In this document: in pieces, positions 20,271 through 29,640 of the stretch
Layout: each line of letters opens with the position of its first letter
Numbering within the stretch: the first letter of the stretch is position 1
DNA from: Bremia lactucae
Taxonomy: Eukaryota; Oomycota; Peronosporomycetes; Peronosporales; Peronosporaceae
Direction of reading: 5' to 3'
NCBI RefSeq assembly: GCF_004359215.1
Contig: NC_090616.1
Location: 3,740,542 to 3,794,804 of the forward strand
Length of the DNA stretch: 54,263 nt
Program-made: the position numbers and the translations under genes
Notes under the pieces: generated by a model
Databases searched by the model: none
Told to the model about the DNA's origin: nothing
The model's input: the letters and a program-made list of their open reading frames with translations, nothing else

Positions 20271-20765
20271 TGTAACAGGCTAAATTTGCCCTACGTTACA
20301 CAAACCCGTTATATACACTAAGTGCACTTAATGGGATGGCCAATTACTTCATGTGAAGTACTTAGACCTGCCACTCTGGTGTGGTTCGCATAGTGGCCCA
20401 CCCTTGTGTATGTGATGCACATAGGTGCATTCACATTGGAAGGTATGCGGCTAGCGTCATCCGTAATCCGAGGTGTTCAGAATTATACGCTCGCAATGTA
20501 GGGATGCACATCTACAGAGATGGCATCCATTGATTAAATAAAAGATTTTATATTTTATTCGATTAAATTTGAATCAGTCTTAAAAGTACCTCCTAGTTAA
20601 TAAGTGCGCGCATGAAGCCGAATTACCAATTCCGTGACGACTCTTGCCATAAAATACTTAGTTCGCTGGGTATGGGCGCTTGGGCGCTCATCAATTTGTT
20701 CACCGCACGTGAGAGAAGGCTTTAAACGCTTTCTCAATGGCTAGAAAGTGTGTGCATAAGAAGAG
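20271..20765 (+). repeat. 3' LTR of A1, right end missing
   Basis: Starts TGTAACAGGCTAAATTTGCC, as in the 5' LTR. The match to the family stops at GCATAAGAAGAG (20765), without the terminal GCCCGCCTACA, and another A LTR begins at once. Confidence 0.8.
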
Positions 20766-21109
20766 TGTAACGGGCTAAAGTTTCCCTATGTGATACAATC
20801 CCCTTTAAGTACACTTTGTGTACTTAAGGGGAAAGTAAGTTGCTTTAGTGAAGTAATTAGATCCACCACTGGGTGCTGTTCACATTGTGACCCTTTCTTG
20901 TGTATGTGATGCACATGAGGGCATTCAATCTTACTGGGATGACGGCTAGCGTCATCCAAGATACGAGGAATTATAGCAATACACTCGCAATAAATACCAG
21001 TGCATCTATTAAGAAATGACATTTAGAAATTGGTTGTGCTAGGTATTGATATTGAATACGATTAAATATTAATCAGTCTGAAAGCTACTTCTTCGATGAC
21101 AAGTGCGCA
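20766..21109 (+). repeat. Family A LTR A3, left part (interrupted by B1)
   Basis: Starts TGTAACGGGCTAAAGTTTCC and breaks at AAGTGCGCA (21109). The remainder of the LTR resumes at 30097 after element B1 and the GCGCA duplication. Contains an unusually long hairpin at 20800-20831 (14 bp stem with one bulge, loop TTT). Confidence 0.85.
21105..21109. repeat. Target-site duplication GCGCA of B1, left copy
   Basis: GCGCA precedes the B1 LTR and recurs at 30092-30096. Joining across it restores the A3 LTR reading AAGTGCGCACG. Confidence 0.9.
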
Positions 21110-21543
21110 TGTAACGGGGCACTGCCGACTTGTACTGCTTCAGTACAAGTCCACTTCGCACTGCCTCAGTGCGAGTGGTGCCTCACGTCACTTCACGTAC
21201 ACTAGTACGTACAGAGGAAGACTATGTTAAGCCACTTGCTTTAAAGAGGGTTAATTAAAAGCTGCATTAATATAATCAAGTGCTTCTTGTCTTTCTACTT
21301 CTAACTTAATTAAAAACTAACACAAAACATGTACTAAAAGTATCATCTGTCTTTCTCTTTGCGCGCGTCCAGCGCTGCTGAACCGCTGAGAAAGTAGACA
21401 TAATGGTCTATATTTACCAATGGATAAGCTTATAGAATATTACCATGTAAAGTAATATTCTCCAGATATAATCTACCTTTTGAATAATATAGTATTTAAC
21501 AACCGTTAAGTATTAATTTAATGTAACGATGCACCCCGTTACA
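21110..21543 (-). repeat. B1 3' LTR
   Basis: Termini on the plus strand are TGTAACGGGGCACTG and ACCCCGTTACA, nearly perfect inverted ends. Holds three consecutive hairpins at 21128-21150, 21151-21178 and 21195-21210. An AT-rich middle (21240-21520) could hold the promoter. Confidence 0.88.
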
Positions 21544-21560
21544 TCACCCCTTCCTTAAAC
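21544..21560 (-). promoter_or_regulatory. B1 polypurine tract
   Basis: On the minus strand the sequence reads TTTAAGGAAGGGGTGA directly before the LTR start, so the priming site of plus-strand synthesis lies here. It fixes the element orientation as minus. Confidence 0.65.
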
Positions 21561-21660
21561 GACAATCACTCTGACTGTTATTGTATGAAGTGGTCACTAT
21601 GAAACCACTTTATTAAAAATGATGTTGGTTGGCTGGATTCATCATTTTTAATTCTATCGC

Positions 21661-23341
21661 ATGGTTAACAAGTCCATGCGGTAAGCGAACAGTGCGGCGC
21701 CTTCAGCTGCGGTGCATGCAGCCGCGGGCGACGCATTATTGTCTCTTGCGGCAGACATTCCGTCTGCCGTAGTGTCATCTTCTCCCGCAACTCTAAATGT
21801 TGCGGGTGCACACGTGGTGATACACCACGTGAATGCGACTTCTCTTTGGAGGTCGACTACGAATGCGAGTCGGACGAAATGACCGACTCGGGCATAGCAG
21901 AACAGTCGCCTGATAGACGTCAGGCGGCTGACTATGAGCCTTAGAATGAGGGGGCTCATTCGAGTAGACGTGCTGGTAGCATTCGCTACAGCATGTTCGG
22001 TTCCGACGATGAGGATGATTCCTCATCGCCAGCACCGTCTCCCGTGCCGTCACCCGCACGTATTTCTGTGCGTGGTAATGACGAGGGCGTAAGCCGTCGT
22101 AATAAAAGTTCTTGTGGTAACCCTGCTTCAGTGGGTACCACTCAGGGATCGTAGACACTAAAATGTCTCGTCGTGTCCCTGAGAAAAACCTGTGGCTTTT
22201 GCACGAACAGCTAATTAATATCTTGTATGGAAAGACTACTCTTTACAATAAATATCCCTTATTTATTGCGACAAAGCTACATGGCCTTTATCCCAGCGCG
22301 AAGAACTTTCGCGCTGAGCAAGATATTAATCTCGATGCTTTTTTTAAGCATCGATGGTATAGTGGCAACAAAAAGCGAGATATAGTCTCATGCGAGCCTG
22401 TAGCGCGTTCATTCGCAATGTCAATGACATCGGACGCGAAGCCCGGCTTCAAAGACTTGTCGTGATTCGTGTTAAGTTTGAAAAACGAACTCCAACGGGT
22501 GCTAGGTATAAACTGCATCGGTTGGCTTGTGAGGCAGGACTTCCATGCCTCACGTGGGGTGACCCCTGCCCGTGTAGTGTTGACAACACGAAGCGAGTAA
22601 AAGGGGATGTCTATTCCCTTTCTTCGCCCTGGGGAAGGGTTCGCATCTCTATCGAGATGCGCGAGGCGATTGACGTTTTGCAATTGATTTACAAGCGCCA
22701 AAGGCGCATGTTTCCCGTTGGACCCTCTGATCCATCGGATGGGTCTCGTCATACTGACGGACGAGGTCCCCAACGTCAGCAACCAGCTGGGAACGAGGAT
22801 CCCAACTGTCATGTGAAGGTGGATGACCACGCCAGCAAACAAGATAACTCGTTCGCTGCCCCTTCACATCGCGGTGGTTTTCGATACGTTCCACAAGGAA
22901 ACGTTAACCACCGTGAGAAATCTAAAAATGGTTGTGGCGGAGGAGAAAAAATTAGATTCGAACCATGTGTCGAATCTAATGTCGAGGATTGACAAAATCG
23001 ATCACTTCCTCCATGATTTGGCGGAGGGACTTGAGCACGAGCGCGGCAAGCGTCGATCGTTGGAGCAGACGGTGCAGGATCACCATATCGAGCGGTTGGA
23101 AGACCGTTCGAAGAGTGCGTACTCCATGTTGGAGTACGAACGGAATTATCACGCTCTTCGTGATGAGCTGTCGTCGGCTCATCGCGGTTTCGAGGATTTT
23201 CGGACCCGACATGAGAATCGCCAGGGTTCAGCATGAGAATCTGGTTCGTGAGCACAAGAATCTTTTAGGGATTCTTGAAAAGGGTGGTCAGATCCGTCCT
23301 CGGAAGAGACCGCGTACTGATGGTATGGGCGGAGTTGACTA
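21661..23341 (+). CDS. Antisense accessory ORF of family B (B1), frameshifted
   Basis: Plus-strand reading starting ATG at 21661 (MVNKSMR), opposite to B1. In order: an Ala-rich N-terminus with LLSLAADIPSA, an acidic Ser part (GSDDEDDSSSPAPSPVPSPA), a block at 22163 starting MSRRVPEKNLWLLHEQLIN, a Trp/Lys block VKFEKRTPTGARYKLHRLA (22470-22530), a coiled coil (IDKIDHFLHDLAEGLEHERG and SLEQTVQDHHIERLEDRS) and a basic tail GQIRPRKRPRTDG ending at 23341. B2 has the same blocks at 49512-51209, with different frameshifts. The last 0.5 kb overlaps the pol tail on the other strand. Function unknown. The basic tail could be a nuclear localisation signal. Confidence 0.6.
22649..22894 (-). pseudogene. 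Family B chromodomain (B1)
   Basis: Minus-strand frame MERIENHRDVKGQRTSYLVC, then WRGHPPSHDSWDPRSQL: a chromodomain with aromatic and Trp positions typical of chromovirus integrases. It continues LVADVGDLVRQYDETHP. Preceded by a Pro/Ser-rich linker (23255-22900). Also found in B2 at 50534-50824. Confidence 0.7.
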
Positions 23342-23586
23342 ACGTAAAACGTAGGATGCGTTCGCATCGTACGTGGCAATTCTATCGTGTACGCATTGTC
23401 TCTACAATGCAGTACACGGAAAGGCCCAATGAACTTGGGTTTTAGCTTACTGCTACCCACATTAGTGACTAATCGCTTAGGTAAGTTTACCGAAGAGAGT
23501 AGTACTAGGTCATTAGCTTTATGAAAGTACATAAGTTCTTCCATTTTTGTCTGCGTTTCGTTTCTGACGGTCCACTGCGTTAGCAA
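23179..23586 (-). pseudogene. Family B integrase C-terminal domain (B1)
   Basis: FHKANDLVLLSSVNLPKRL, then LKPKFIGPFRVLHCRDNAYT and MRTHPTFYVSQLRPYHQYA: the GPY/F-type C-terminal module of Ty3/Gypsy integrases. It ends in a Ser/Glu/Asp tail that overlaps the antisense coiled-coil ORF. Confidence 0.8.
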
Positions 23587-23599
23587 TGGAATTCTTTTC

Positions 23600-24640
23600 G
23601 AAACAGATTACTGTTTCTCGAGCCAGCAGAAATTTCTCTGCTGACTCAATTGCTGTCTTTTCTTAGTGCGCTTTGTGAGCACTGCCATGAGATCTTCTCA
23701 TCTACGATGTCGAAGCAATCGGCATTGACATCACTCGCGTCGTTGGTAACTTCGACGCGTGATGAGATGAGCCAGAAATGGTTTTACTCGTGCGAGTCCA
23801 CCCCCCCTTAAACTAGAGGATCCCTCTAATTGAATTGATATACGTTGTAAGCGCATGCACAGTATTGATTGCGAATTCGACCATCGGTAAAACCTCGCTC
23901 CAATTCGGATATAATTGGACGTAACCTCGAAGTATCTCTTCGAAGACGCGATTTACGCGTACCGTCTGACCATCTGTCTCTGGATGATCAGGAGTTGACA
24001 TAGTCAGACGTGTTCCGAGAGATCGGAATACGGATTGCCAAAAGTCCGCCGTAAACCGTGGATCTCGATCCAAGACCAGCTCAAGGCGTAACCCGTGGAG
24101 TTTGAATACCTTGTCGATGAAGACACGGGTTCAGCCCAGAGCCGTGATTTACTCTGTTATTGCAGCAAGATGTACCATCTTGCTGAATATGTCTATAAAA
24201 AAAAGATTCCATTGTTTTTGTGATCGTCTTCGGGAAATTCGAAGACTAAGTCCATAGATACCGACCATTAACATTCTGCCGGAAGTGGTAGAGGTTGGAG
24301 AGGAGCACGAAATGAAGGGCTAGGCTTCACCCGTTGACATACCTCAAAGCACGAATGTACTTGCGCACGAACTGATACTGGCGGGGCCAGTAAAAGTCGC
24401 GACTTACTGTGAGATAAGTTTATTCACGTCCACGATGCCCACTTTTTGGTGCATCGTGACACTCATACATGATGCGCAAGCGCAAATCATTGTGAGTTAA
24501 GACGACGATACGTGGAGTGTCGCCCGCGACGGCTGTGTAATATAATAAGACGTTGCGTGTTGTGTATCGATCGGATGACGATCGATATAAAGCCGGCAAA
24601 TATTTTTAAAGATTTTTCGGATGGATTCATCAAATGATCC
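23600..24640 (-). pseudogene. Family B integrase zinc-binding and catalytic core, degraded (B1)
   Basis: On the minus strand, IMYECHDAPKSGHRGRE (about 24475-24420) is the zinc-binding His pair, followed by a CQRVKP-like block near 24330. The core piece at 24073-23813 reads DRDPRFTADFWQSVFRSLG, then MSTPDHPETDGQTVRVNRVF with the downstream Glu region. The stretch between these is frame-broken. Inactive. Confidence 0.75.
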
Positions 24641-25224
24641 ATCAGACAAAGAAGGTCTTTATCTTCTTTATAGGCATTCTTTGTTTCATCAACTAAGGTT
24701 GATGATGGAACACTCGAAGTGAGTGTTGCAACAGTAAGATCACTTTCACTGTTGGGATGCACAGCTGACTCGAAATCGGGTCGGCGTGATAACGCATCAG
24801 CGACATTAAGTCGTCCTGGTTTATATTCGGCGGAGAAGTTATACTCCGCGAAGAAGGATAGCCACCTCGCTATTCTTTGCGAGAGGTATGGGCTATTGAC
24901 GGCCGTGCGTAATGACGCATGGTCCGTGTATACGATGAACGGTCTATCTCCTAGGAGGTAGATCCTAAATTTAGCCAATGAATATTTCATGGCAAGGAGT
25001 TCCTTATCATGCACGGGGTACTTGCGTTCAGCTGGTTGCATCTGACGCAATTGGTAACAGACGACGCGCCCCGCGCCGTCTGTATCGTATTGCATTAACG
25101 CACAGCCGATAGCGAAATCGCTGGCGTCACAGACCACATGAAATTGTCTGTCTTTATCTGCAATCGACAAGATGGGCGATTGCATCAAACTTTGCTTGAT
25201 ACCTTCAAATGAACGCTGACACAA
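24641..25224 (-). pseudogene. Family B RNase H (B1)
   Basis: A long open frame: FHVVCDASDFAIGCALMQYD, RQMQPAERKYPVHDKELLAM, YTDHASLRTAVNSPYLSQR, FSAEYKPGRLNVADALSRR. Catalytic Asp and Glu positions are present. It is the best-preserved enzyme piece of B1. Preceded on the same strand by the RT thumb, but by no RT palm, because the palm is inverted. Confidence 0.85.
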
Positions 25225-25425
25225 TCAGCGTTTCATAGCCATCTTTTTTTCAAGAGACGAGAGGGATGAACTGTCATCTCGGCATAATTGCGGGAGTACT
25301 TGTGCAAGTACGCCGCTAATCCAAGGAACTTTCTAAGTTTTTTTACATCGACTGGAACTGGCCAGTCGGTATTTGCCTTGACCTTTTTGGGATCAGGGCG
25401 CTCGCCGTGTTAACCGACGATGCAT
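25225..25425 (-). pseudogene. Family B RT thumb end (B1), minus-strand remnant
   Basis: The minus-strand reading GERPDPKKVKANTDWPVPVD, then KKLRKFLGLAAYLHKYSRN. It corresponds to B2 53270-53110. The expected upstream CIVGKHG joins at the inversion breakpoint near 25425. Confidence 0.72.
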
Positions 25426-25429
25426 GAGG

Positions 25430-26582
25430 AGAAAGCTTCTCAGATAGTTAATGCTGAAATAGCTAGACTTCAGAATCCCGAGAGATAAATCCCTCGGCAG
25501 CCTGTTGAAAAGGGGTCCGGAAGATACTATTAAGCGACTTGGTTTATGACGGATCAATTGTAGGCGCTCATGCTCATGATCTCTATGCGCCCCCGAATTG
25601 AACTTAGGAGATAACTCAATTACCAACCCTAGAACCCAAGCGGTTCTTGAGAGAACTGCATCGTGGTAGAATTAAGCAGATCTACGTACTCGTCACAGAG
25701 GACAGATACATAACCGATATATGGTCAGCGGTGATTTGCAGAGAGCGAACGGGTTCTCAGCAGCTCATCGATGGACGAAAGTGTCCTCGATGTGAAGACT
25801 CGGATTGAGAGAGATACTACTCAATCCTGGGAGTCACTTAAGACAAATCCTTTGTATAAGGATTTGATTGAATTCAGGGATGTATTCCTTGAAACAGTTC
25901 CATGCAAGTTGCCTGACGATAAAGGCATTCGACATGAGATCGAGCTCAAGCCGGGCTCGAAGTACTGTCTCATGAAGCAGTAGCCACTGCCTCGTGAAGA
26001 AGTACTTGCGATCGATAAATTCTTTATCGATCGACTAAAAGCGGGCCTTGTGAGGGAATTAACCTCCCCACACAGCTCTCTGACCTTCTGTGTACGAAAG
26101 GCCACAGGAGGGTGGGGGAGAGTGTACACATTCAATAAACTGAATACTGCAACGGTACCGGCTCAAACGCCGATACCTAGAAAAACGTAATCATAGATGG
26201 TATGTCTAAGAGTACGACCTTTTCGTCTATGGATCTGATGGATGGATTTTATCAGATCCTTATGCGTGAACGGGACATCCCGTACGCAGCAGTGACCACT
26301 CCCAGTGGGATTCTCTGGGAATGGCTAGTAATCCAACAGGGGCTTAGTAACGCCCCTGCAACATTCAACAGATGCGTAACGAGTCTGTTGAGACCGGTGC
26401 GAGAATTCGCATCGAGTTATTTAGACGATGTATTCATTTATAGCCGAGCCATGAGCGGAAAGACGGACGTGGAAGGTTATGAAACTCACGTTTGTCAGGT
26501 TCTTACGCTCATGCAAAAGCATAAGTTGTACGCAAATCTCAAGAAGTGTGTATTCGCTGCAAGCGAAATACCACTTCTTGGA
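25430..26582 (+). pseudogene. Inverted linker and reverse transcriptase of B1
   Basis: Plus strand, opposite to the rest of B1. The linker end MDESVLDVKTRIERDTTQSW is at 25771-25830, then LPDDKGIRHEIELKPGSKYC, RLKAGLVRELTSPHSSLTFC, MDLMDGFYQILMRERDIPYA, GLSNAPATFNRCVTSLLRPV, and YLDDVFIYSRAMSGKTD (YLDD catalytic motif at about 26419). Identity to the sense linker continues leftward to about 25580. The same segment in B2 is on the minus strand with the rest of pol, so 1.15 kb was flipped here. A stop at 25981 and a frame change near 26190 are present. Confidence 0.85.
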
Positions 26583-26599
26583 AACGCGAGGACCTATTC

Positions 26600-26977
26600 C
26601 CTCAACGTCTCCCGACTGTAATTACGCTATAACAGTCGGGTCCTCTACGGTCGACTCTCTACTCGACCTAGGATGAACGTGTTGTCCATTTTGGACAACC
26701 GGTATCTTCCTTGAATGTCGCCCGCTAGGCGTATATTCATGTATCAATCCACTCGACTTTTTTCGAGTGGTGGATCTTCGGCGTTGCCTGTGCATTCGCA
26801 CAACCGCCGGCAACTGACTCCACGGGGAAGATTGGTAATCACACATGGATCTTGTGCAGTCGTACTAACGACCGTACCACAAGTGAGGCTATAGCACTCA
26901 CTCGTAGTACACCCACACGCTTGTGGACGCTCCAAGACGTTTATCAGATGGCCATCTGATGAACAAGTGGCAGACAT
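26600..26977 (-). pseudogene. Family B protease-RT linker (B1)
   Basis: MSATCSSDGHLINVLERPQA, then CGCTTSECYSLTCGTVVSTT on the minus strand, a Cys-rich spacer between protease and RT. Its downstream part is cut by the RT inversion breakpoint. Contains an 18-bp perfect palindrome at 26943-26960. Confidence 0.6.
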
Positions 26978-27060
26978 CTTTACGGATCGATGCTTCTAGC
27001 TGATCCTTGGCTCATATTTTCTGAGCCAAAGTAGACCTAGGATGACATCAAATTTGTCAT

Positions 27061-27396
27061 TTAAACTACCAATACGATGAAATCATCATCGTACTGTAAA
27101 TCTTTTAACATGTAGTGAGATTTCAATACGCGTTTCATTATTGTTATCGATGCGCCTGTTGTCAGACGCACCGTCATCCTCGTTAAAGGGATGTCGCGCT
27201 CAACATATTTGAGTCTTCGACCCTCTAGCAACTGGCGACGAATAAAGTTATTCGACGCTTCACAGTCTACTTGGGCTCTAAGTGACAATTCATTTGTCAC
27301 TTTAATTTCAAGTGATGAGATATCCCTGGTGATGAGATATCCATCACCAGGTGCAGAGACACATAATGATTGTGTGTCTGGAGCAACTTTAGTCAA
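27061..27396 (-). pseudogene. Family B aspartic protease (B1)
   Basis: LRAQVDCEASNNFIRRQLLE on the minus strand: the catalytic Asp followed by Cys-Glu-Ala-Ser where most members have D-C/S-G-A-S. It runs on through MTVRLTTGASITIMKRV and ends at DDDFIVLVV-stop. The VILGLxWL-type end is broken just beyond. Confidence 0.75.
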
Positions 27397-27450
27397 GAGA
27401 TTTGCAAATTCTCTTCAGGTTGCTGGATCAGTAAGGCGTTGCGCCTCTAC

Positions 27451-27700
27451 TTACCCCGACCGTTTTTGGCTGCCACCTCGCTGTTGCGATTTCGCAACAA
27501 CGTCGGACCCGCGATCGTTGCCCTTTTTGGCATTCGGTCCATAATAACGTTCAGTACCCCTCGGTACTGGGCGTGGGGCACTACACTTATGAACGTAGTG
27601 TCCTACCTTTTGACAGCGATTGCATTTCTGCAATCGCTTGCTGTTCGGAAACCGAGGTTTCTCGCTTTCAACATAAGAGATGTAAAATATAAAGGGTAAA
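27451..27700 (-). pseudogene. gag: Family B nucleocapsid zinc knuckle (B1)
   Basis: CNRCQKVGHYVHKCSAPRPV is an intact CX2CX4HX4C knuckle on the minus strand (about 27635-27580), followed by a basic Gly/Arg tail. Binds element RNA during packaging. Confidence 0.8.
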
Positions 27701-27703
27701 ATA

Positions 27704-28376
27704 TTATTGTTTTGATAACTGTAATACTTCCATTTGAACCGCAGCATTTAGAAGGTATGTATTCCAAAACCCTACCAATTCACTAGAAATTTGGTGCATT
27801 CCAAAAAAAAAACAATCTGCATTTTTCATAGGTTCTGGACCTCCCAGTTCTTGTCGTCTTGGTGGACGATATGATGACGAACTAGCTTGAGCCTGTCTCA
27901 AGCTAAAGTCCTCATTTTCGCAACTGATATTGCTTCTTCAAGCGTATCCAGTTCCGAAAGGAATAGACGAATCTTTACGGGACCATCCGTAAGACCTTGC
28001 ATGAATACCGTAATCAACGTGAGTTCATGAACTGGTTGTTCGTGATACAACTCGCCAAGAGTCGTATGTGCTGGGCATAAGCGTGAACAGCACGCTTGCC
28101 TTGCTTGTGTTTCAGAAGCTCTGATCGAGCTCTAAGCTCAGCCCTAGCCAGTTCAAACGTCTGTTTGAACCGGGCTTTAAAAGCCTCTAGCGACCTAAAG
28201 ATATATGTGTCGCGCAGCTTAAGGCCTAATGTCCAAGGTTTGGCACGACCTGCCAAATTTGACTGAGCAAATGCGACTTGCATTTGCTCGTCGACGATGT
28301 GACGAGTCTTTATGGCATCGTCCAACTCGACAAACCATCTGTTCGGACATGCTGTCATCCGTATTGTTGTTTCCAA
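27704..28376 (-). pseudogene. gag: Family B gag capsid region (B1)
   Basis: METTIRMTACPNRWFVELDD, then VAFAQSNLAGRAKPWTLGLK, then FRSLEAFKARFKQTFELARA, LLKHKQGKRAVHAYAQHIRL: a retrotransposon capsid fold with the A-x-x-W and F-x-x-F features. Frames break at about 28014 and 27900. Its 5' side ends at the mosaic insert. Confidence 0.78.
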
Positions 28377-28439
28377 ACGCCATCATCGTAAATTAACTGT
28401 GCTTTTTATTTTTATCCGTTTGACCTCCTAGAATCTGAT

Positions 28440-29235
28440 GCCGTATTCCTCAAATGACCGCTTCTCGATGCTCCAAGTACAGGCGGCGCGACGGATTCGC
28501 CAAATTGAAACATTGCTTTGTTGTAACGGGGTCGATATGGTGAGCCTGCACCGTCTGCTCCAACGAGCGACGCTTACCGCGCTCGTGATCAAGTCCCTCC
28601 TCCAATTGATGGACGAAGCGATCGAGTTTGTCGATCTTCGACTCTAGATCCGACACATTGCGCTTAGCCCGTCCTCGGCCCTGCTATGACGATGTATTCG
28701 TGCATAGCAGGGCCGAGGACGGGCTAAGCGCAATGAAAAAAGAGGGCAGTTTAAAAACTTGCTCGCGTGACCCTGCCAGTAAAGCGGTGGTCACGAAACT
28801 TCACAAAATCGCTGGCGTCACAGCCCACATAAATGGTCTGTCTTGGTCTGCAATTGCCTAGATCGGCGATTGCGTCAAGCTTTGCACTATACCTTTTGAA
28901 GGAGCGCTTGACATTAAACGTTATTTGGAGGTCGACTACGAATGCGAGTCGGCCGTTTCGTCCGACTCGAGGAGAATAAACGATGACCCATGAGGGTATC
29001 ATCTCAAAGACTGAAACTTGCCCTAGTGACCCTGCCAATTTAGCAGTGGTCAATAAAATTACGCCCGGAACCGGTACCATTGAGGGGGAAATTAGCCTTG
29101 CGGCAATCCCTGCGTTACATGAGCTTTCAAAGCTAGAAGAAATGTCTATTGATGAGTGCGGCCAATCCTTAAAGGCTGGCGACTTATCTGAGATGGTGGT
29201 CAATCCTGTCTTGGAGTGGAGACAATACGCACCAT
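28440..29235. other. Mosaic of fragments from families A, B and C inside B1
   Basis: Reading left to right: 28440-28656 B coiled-coil segment (minus strand MSDLESKIDKLDRFVHQLEE), 28656-28735 an inverted repeat from family A RT (YDDVFVHSRAEDGLS), 28745-28795 an A-like piece (DPASKAVVT), 28800-28915 B RNase H/thumb sequence, 28921-28978 the B antisense-ORF N-terminal part, 28981-29055 the A integrase tail (MTHEGIISKTETCPSDPANL), 29061-29205 the C linker (MSIDECGQSLKAGDLSEMV), 29205-29235 another C linker piece in opposite orientation (RIVSTPRQD on the minus strand). B1 gag resumes on both sides. Confidence 0.75.
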
Positions 29236-29604
29236 CTTAAGGGAGTCTTCTTCGAGTCCCGTATACTTTGAGATGACAATCTTTAAGGTTTCCGGACGGC
29301 GCGTGTGCGTCATCCCAGGTACAGGGGTCTGTACCTGCTGTGACCTCAACAGTTCTGCCTGTTGAGAGCCTTGGTGACAAAGCAAGGCTACCTTCTCCTT
29401 CGTCTCGTCAAGTTCATGTTGTCTGAACTTGGCGATGGCTAAATGGAGGGCATCTCTGTCCAAACCGGACAGCATGGCCAAGATGGCATCGTTCCCTACG
29501 GTCGAACTCATTCGTTCGACCGCAAACCTTTCTATATCACTTAGAAAGGAGTGGCTATCGCGCGAAACGTGATGCAGATTTCCAGTATCATCTAACATGT
29601 CCAT
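29236..29604 (-). pseudogene. gag: Family B gag N-terminal region (B1)
   Basis: MDMLDDTGNLHHVSRDSHSF begins just after the 5' LTR on the minus strand. The frame then carries SDIERFAVERMSSTVGNDAI and a Gln/Glu-rich coiled-coil stretch, up to YTGLEEDSL, where the mosaic begins. ATG at 29602-29604, 37 bases inside from the primer site, is a plausible gag start. Confidence 0.65.
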
Positions 29605-29640
29605 GTTAGATGATGGAGCTGTGGTCCTTGGACGGACTAC

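Larger units (their letters stand above)
15208..20765 (+). mobile_element. Family A Ty3/Gypsy element A1, degraded
   Basis: Plus-strand element of 5.6 kb with LTRs at 15208-15580 (rest inverted) and 20271-20765, and a polypurine tract before the 3' LTR. Order: gag, linker, RT, RNase H, integrase. The protease region found in A2 is absent, as is the chromodomain. Two internal pieces are inverted (about 15580-15795 and 19960-20207). The left flank is GAATT. The 3' LTR lacks its last ~60 bp and abuts a second A LTR at 20766. Non-functional. Confidence 0.78.

Noticed and set aside
22288..22842. 184-codon minus-strand frame in B1
   Set aside because: It opposes the antisense ORF whose blocks are shared with B2. 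Only its right end overlaps true pol (the chromodomain, in another frame).
28450..28656. Independent small coiled-coil gene
   Set aside because: Same sequence as part of the B antisense ORF (22950-23110, 50830-50960). It is a fragment within the mosaic.
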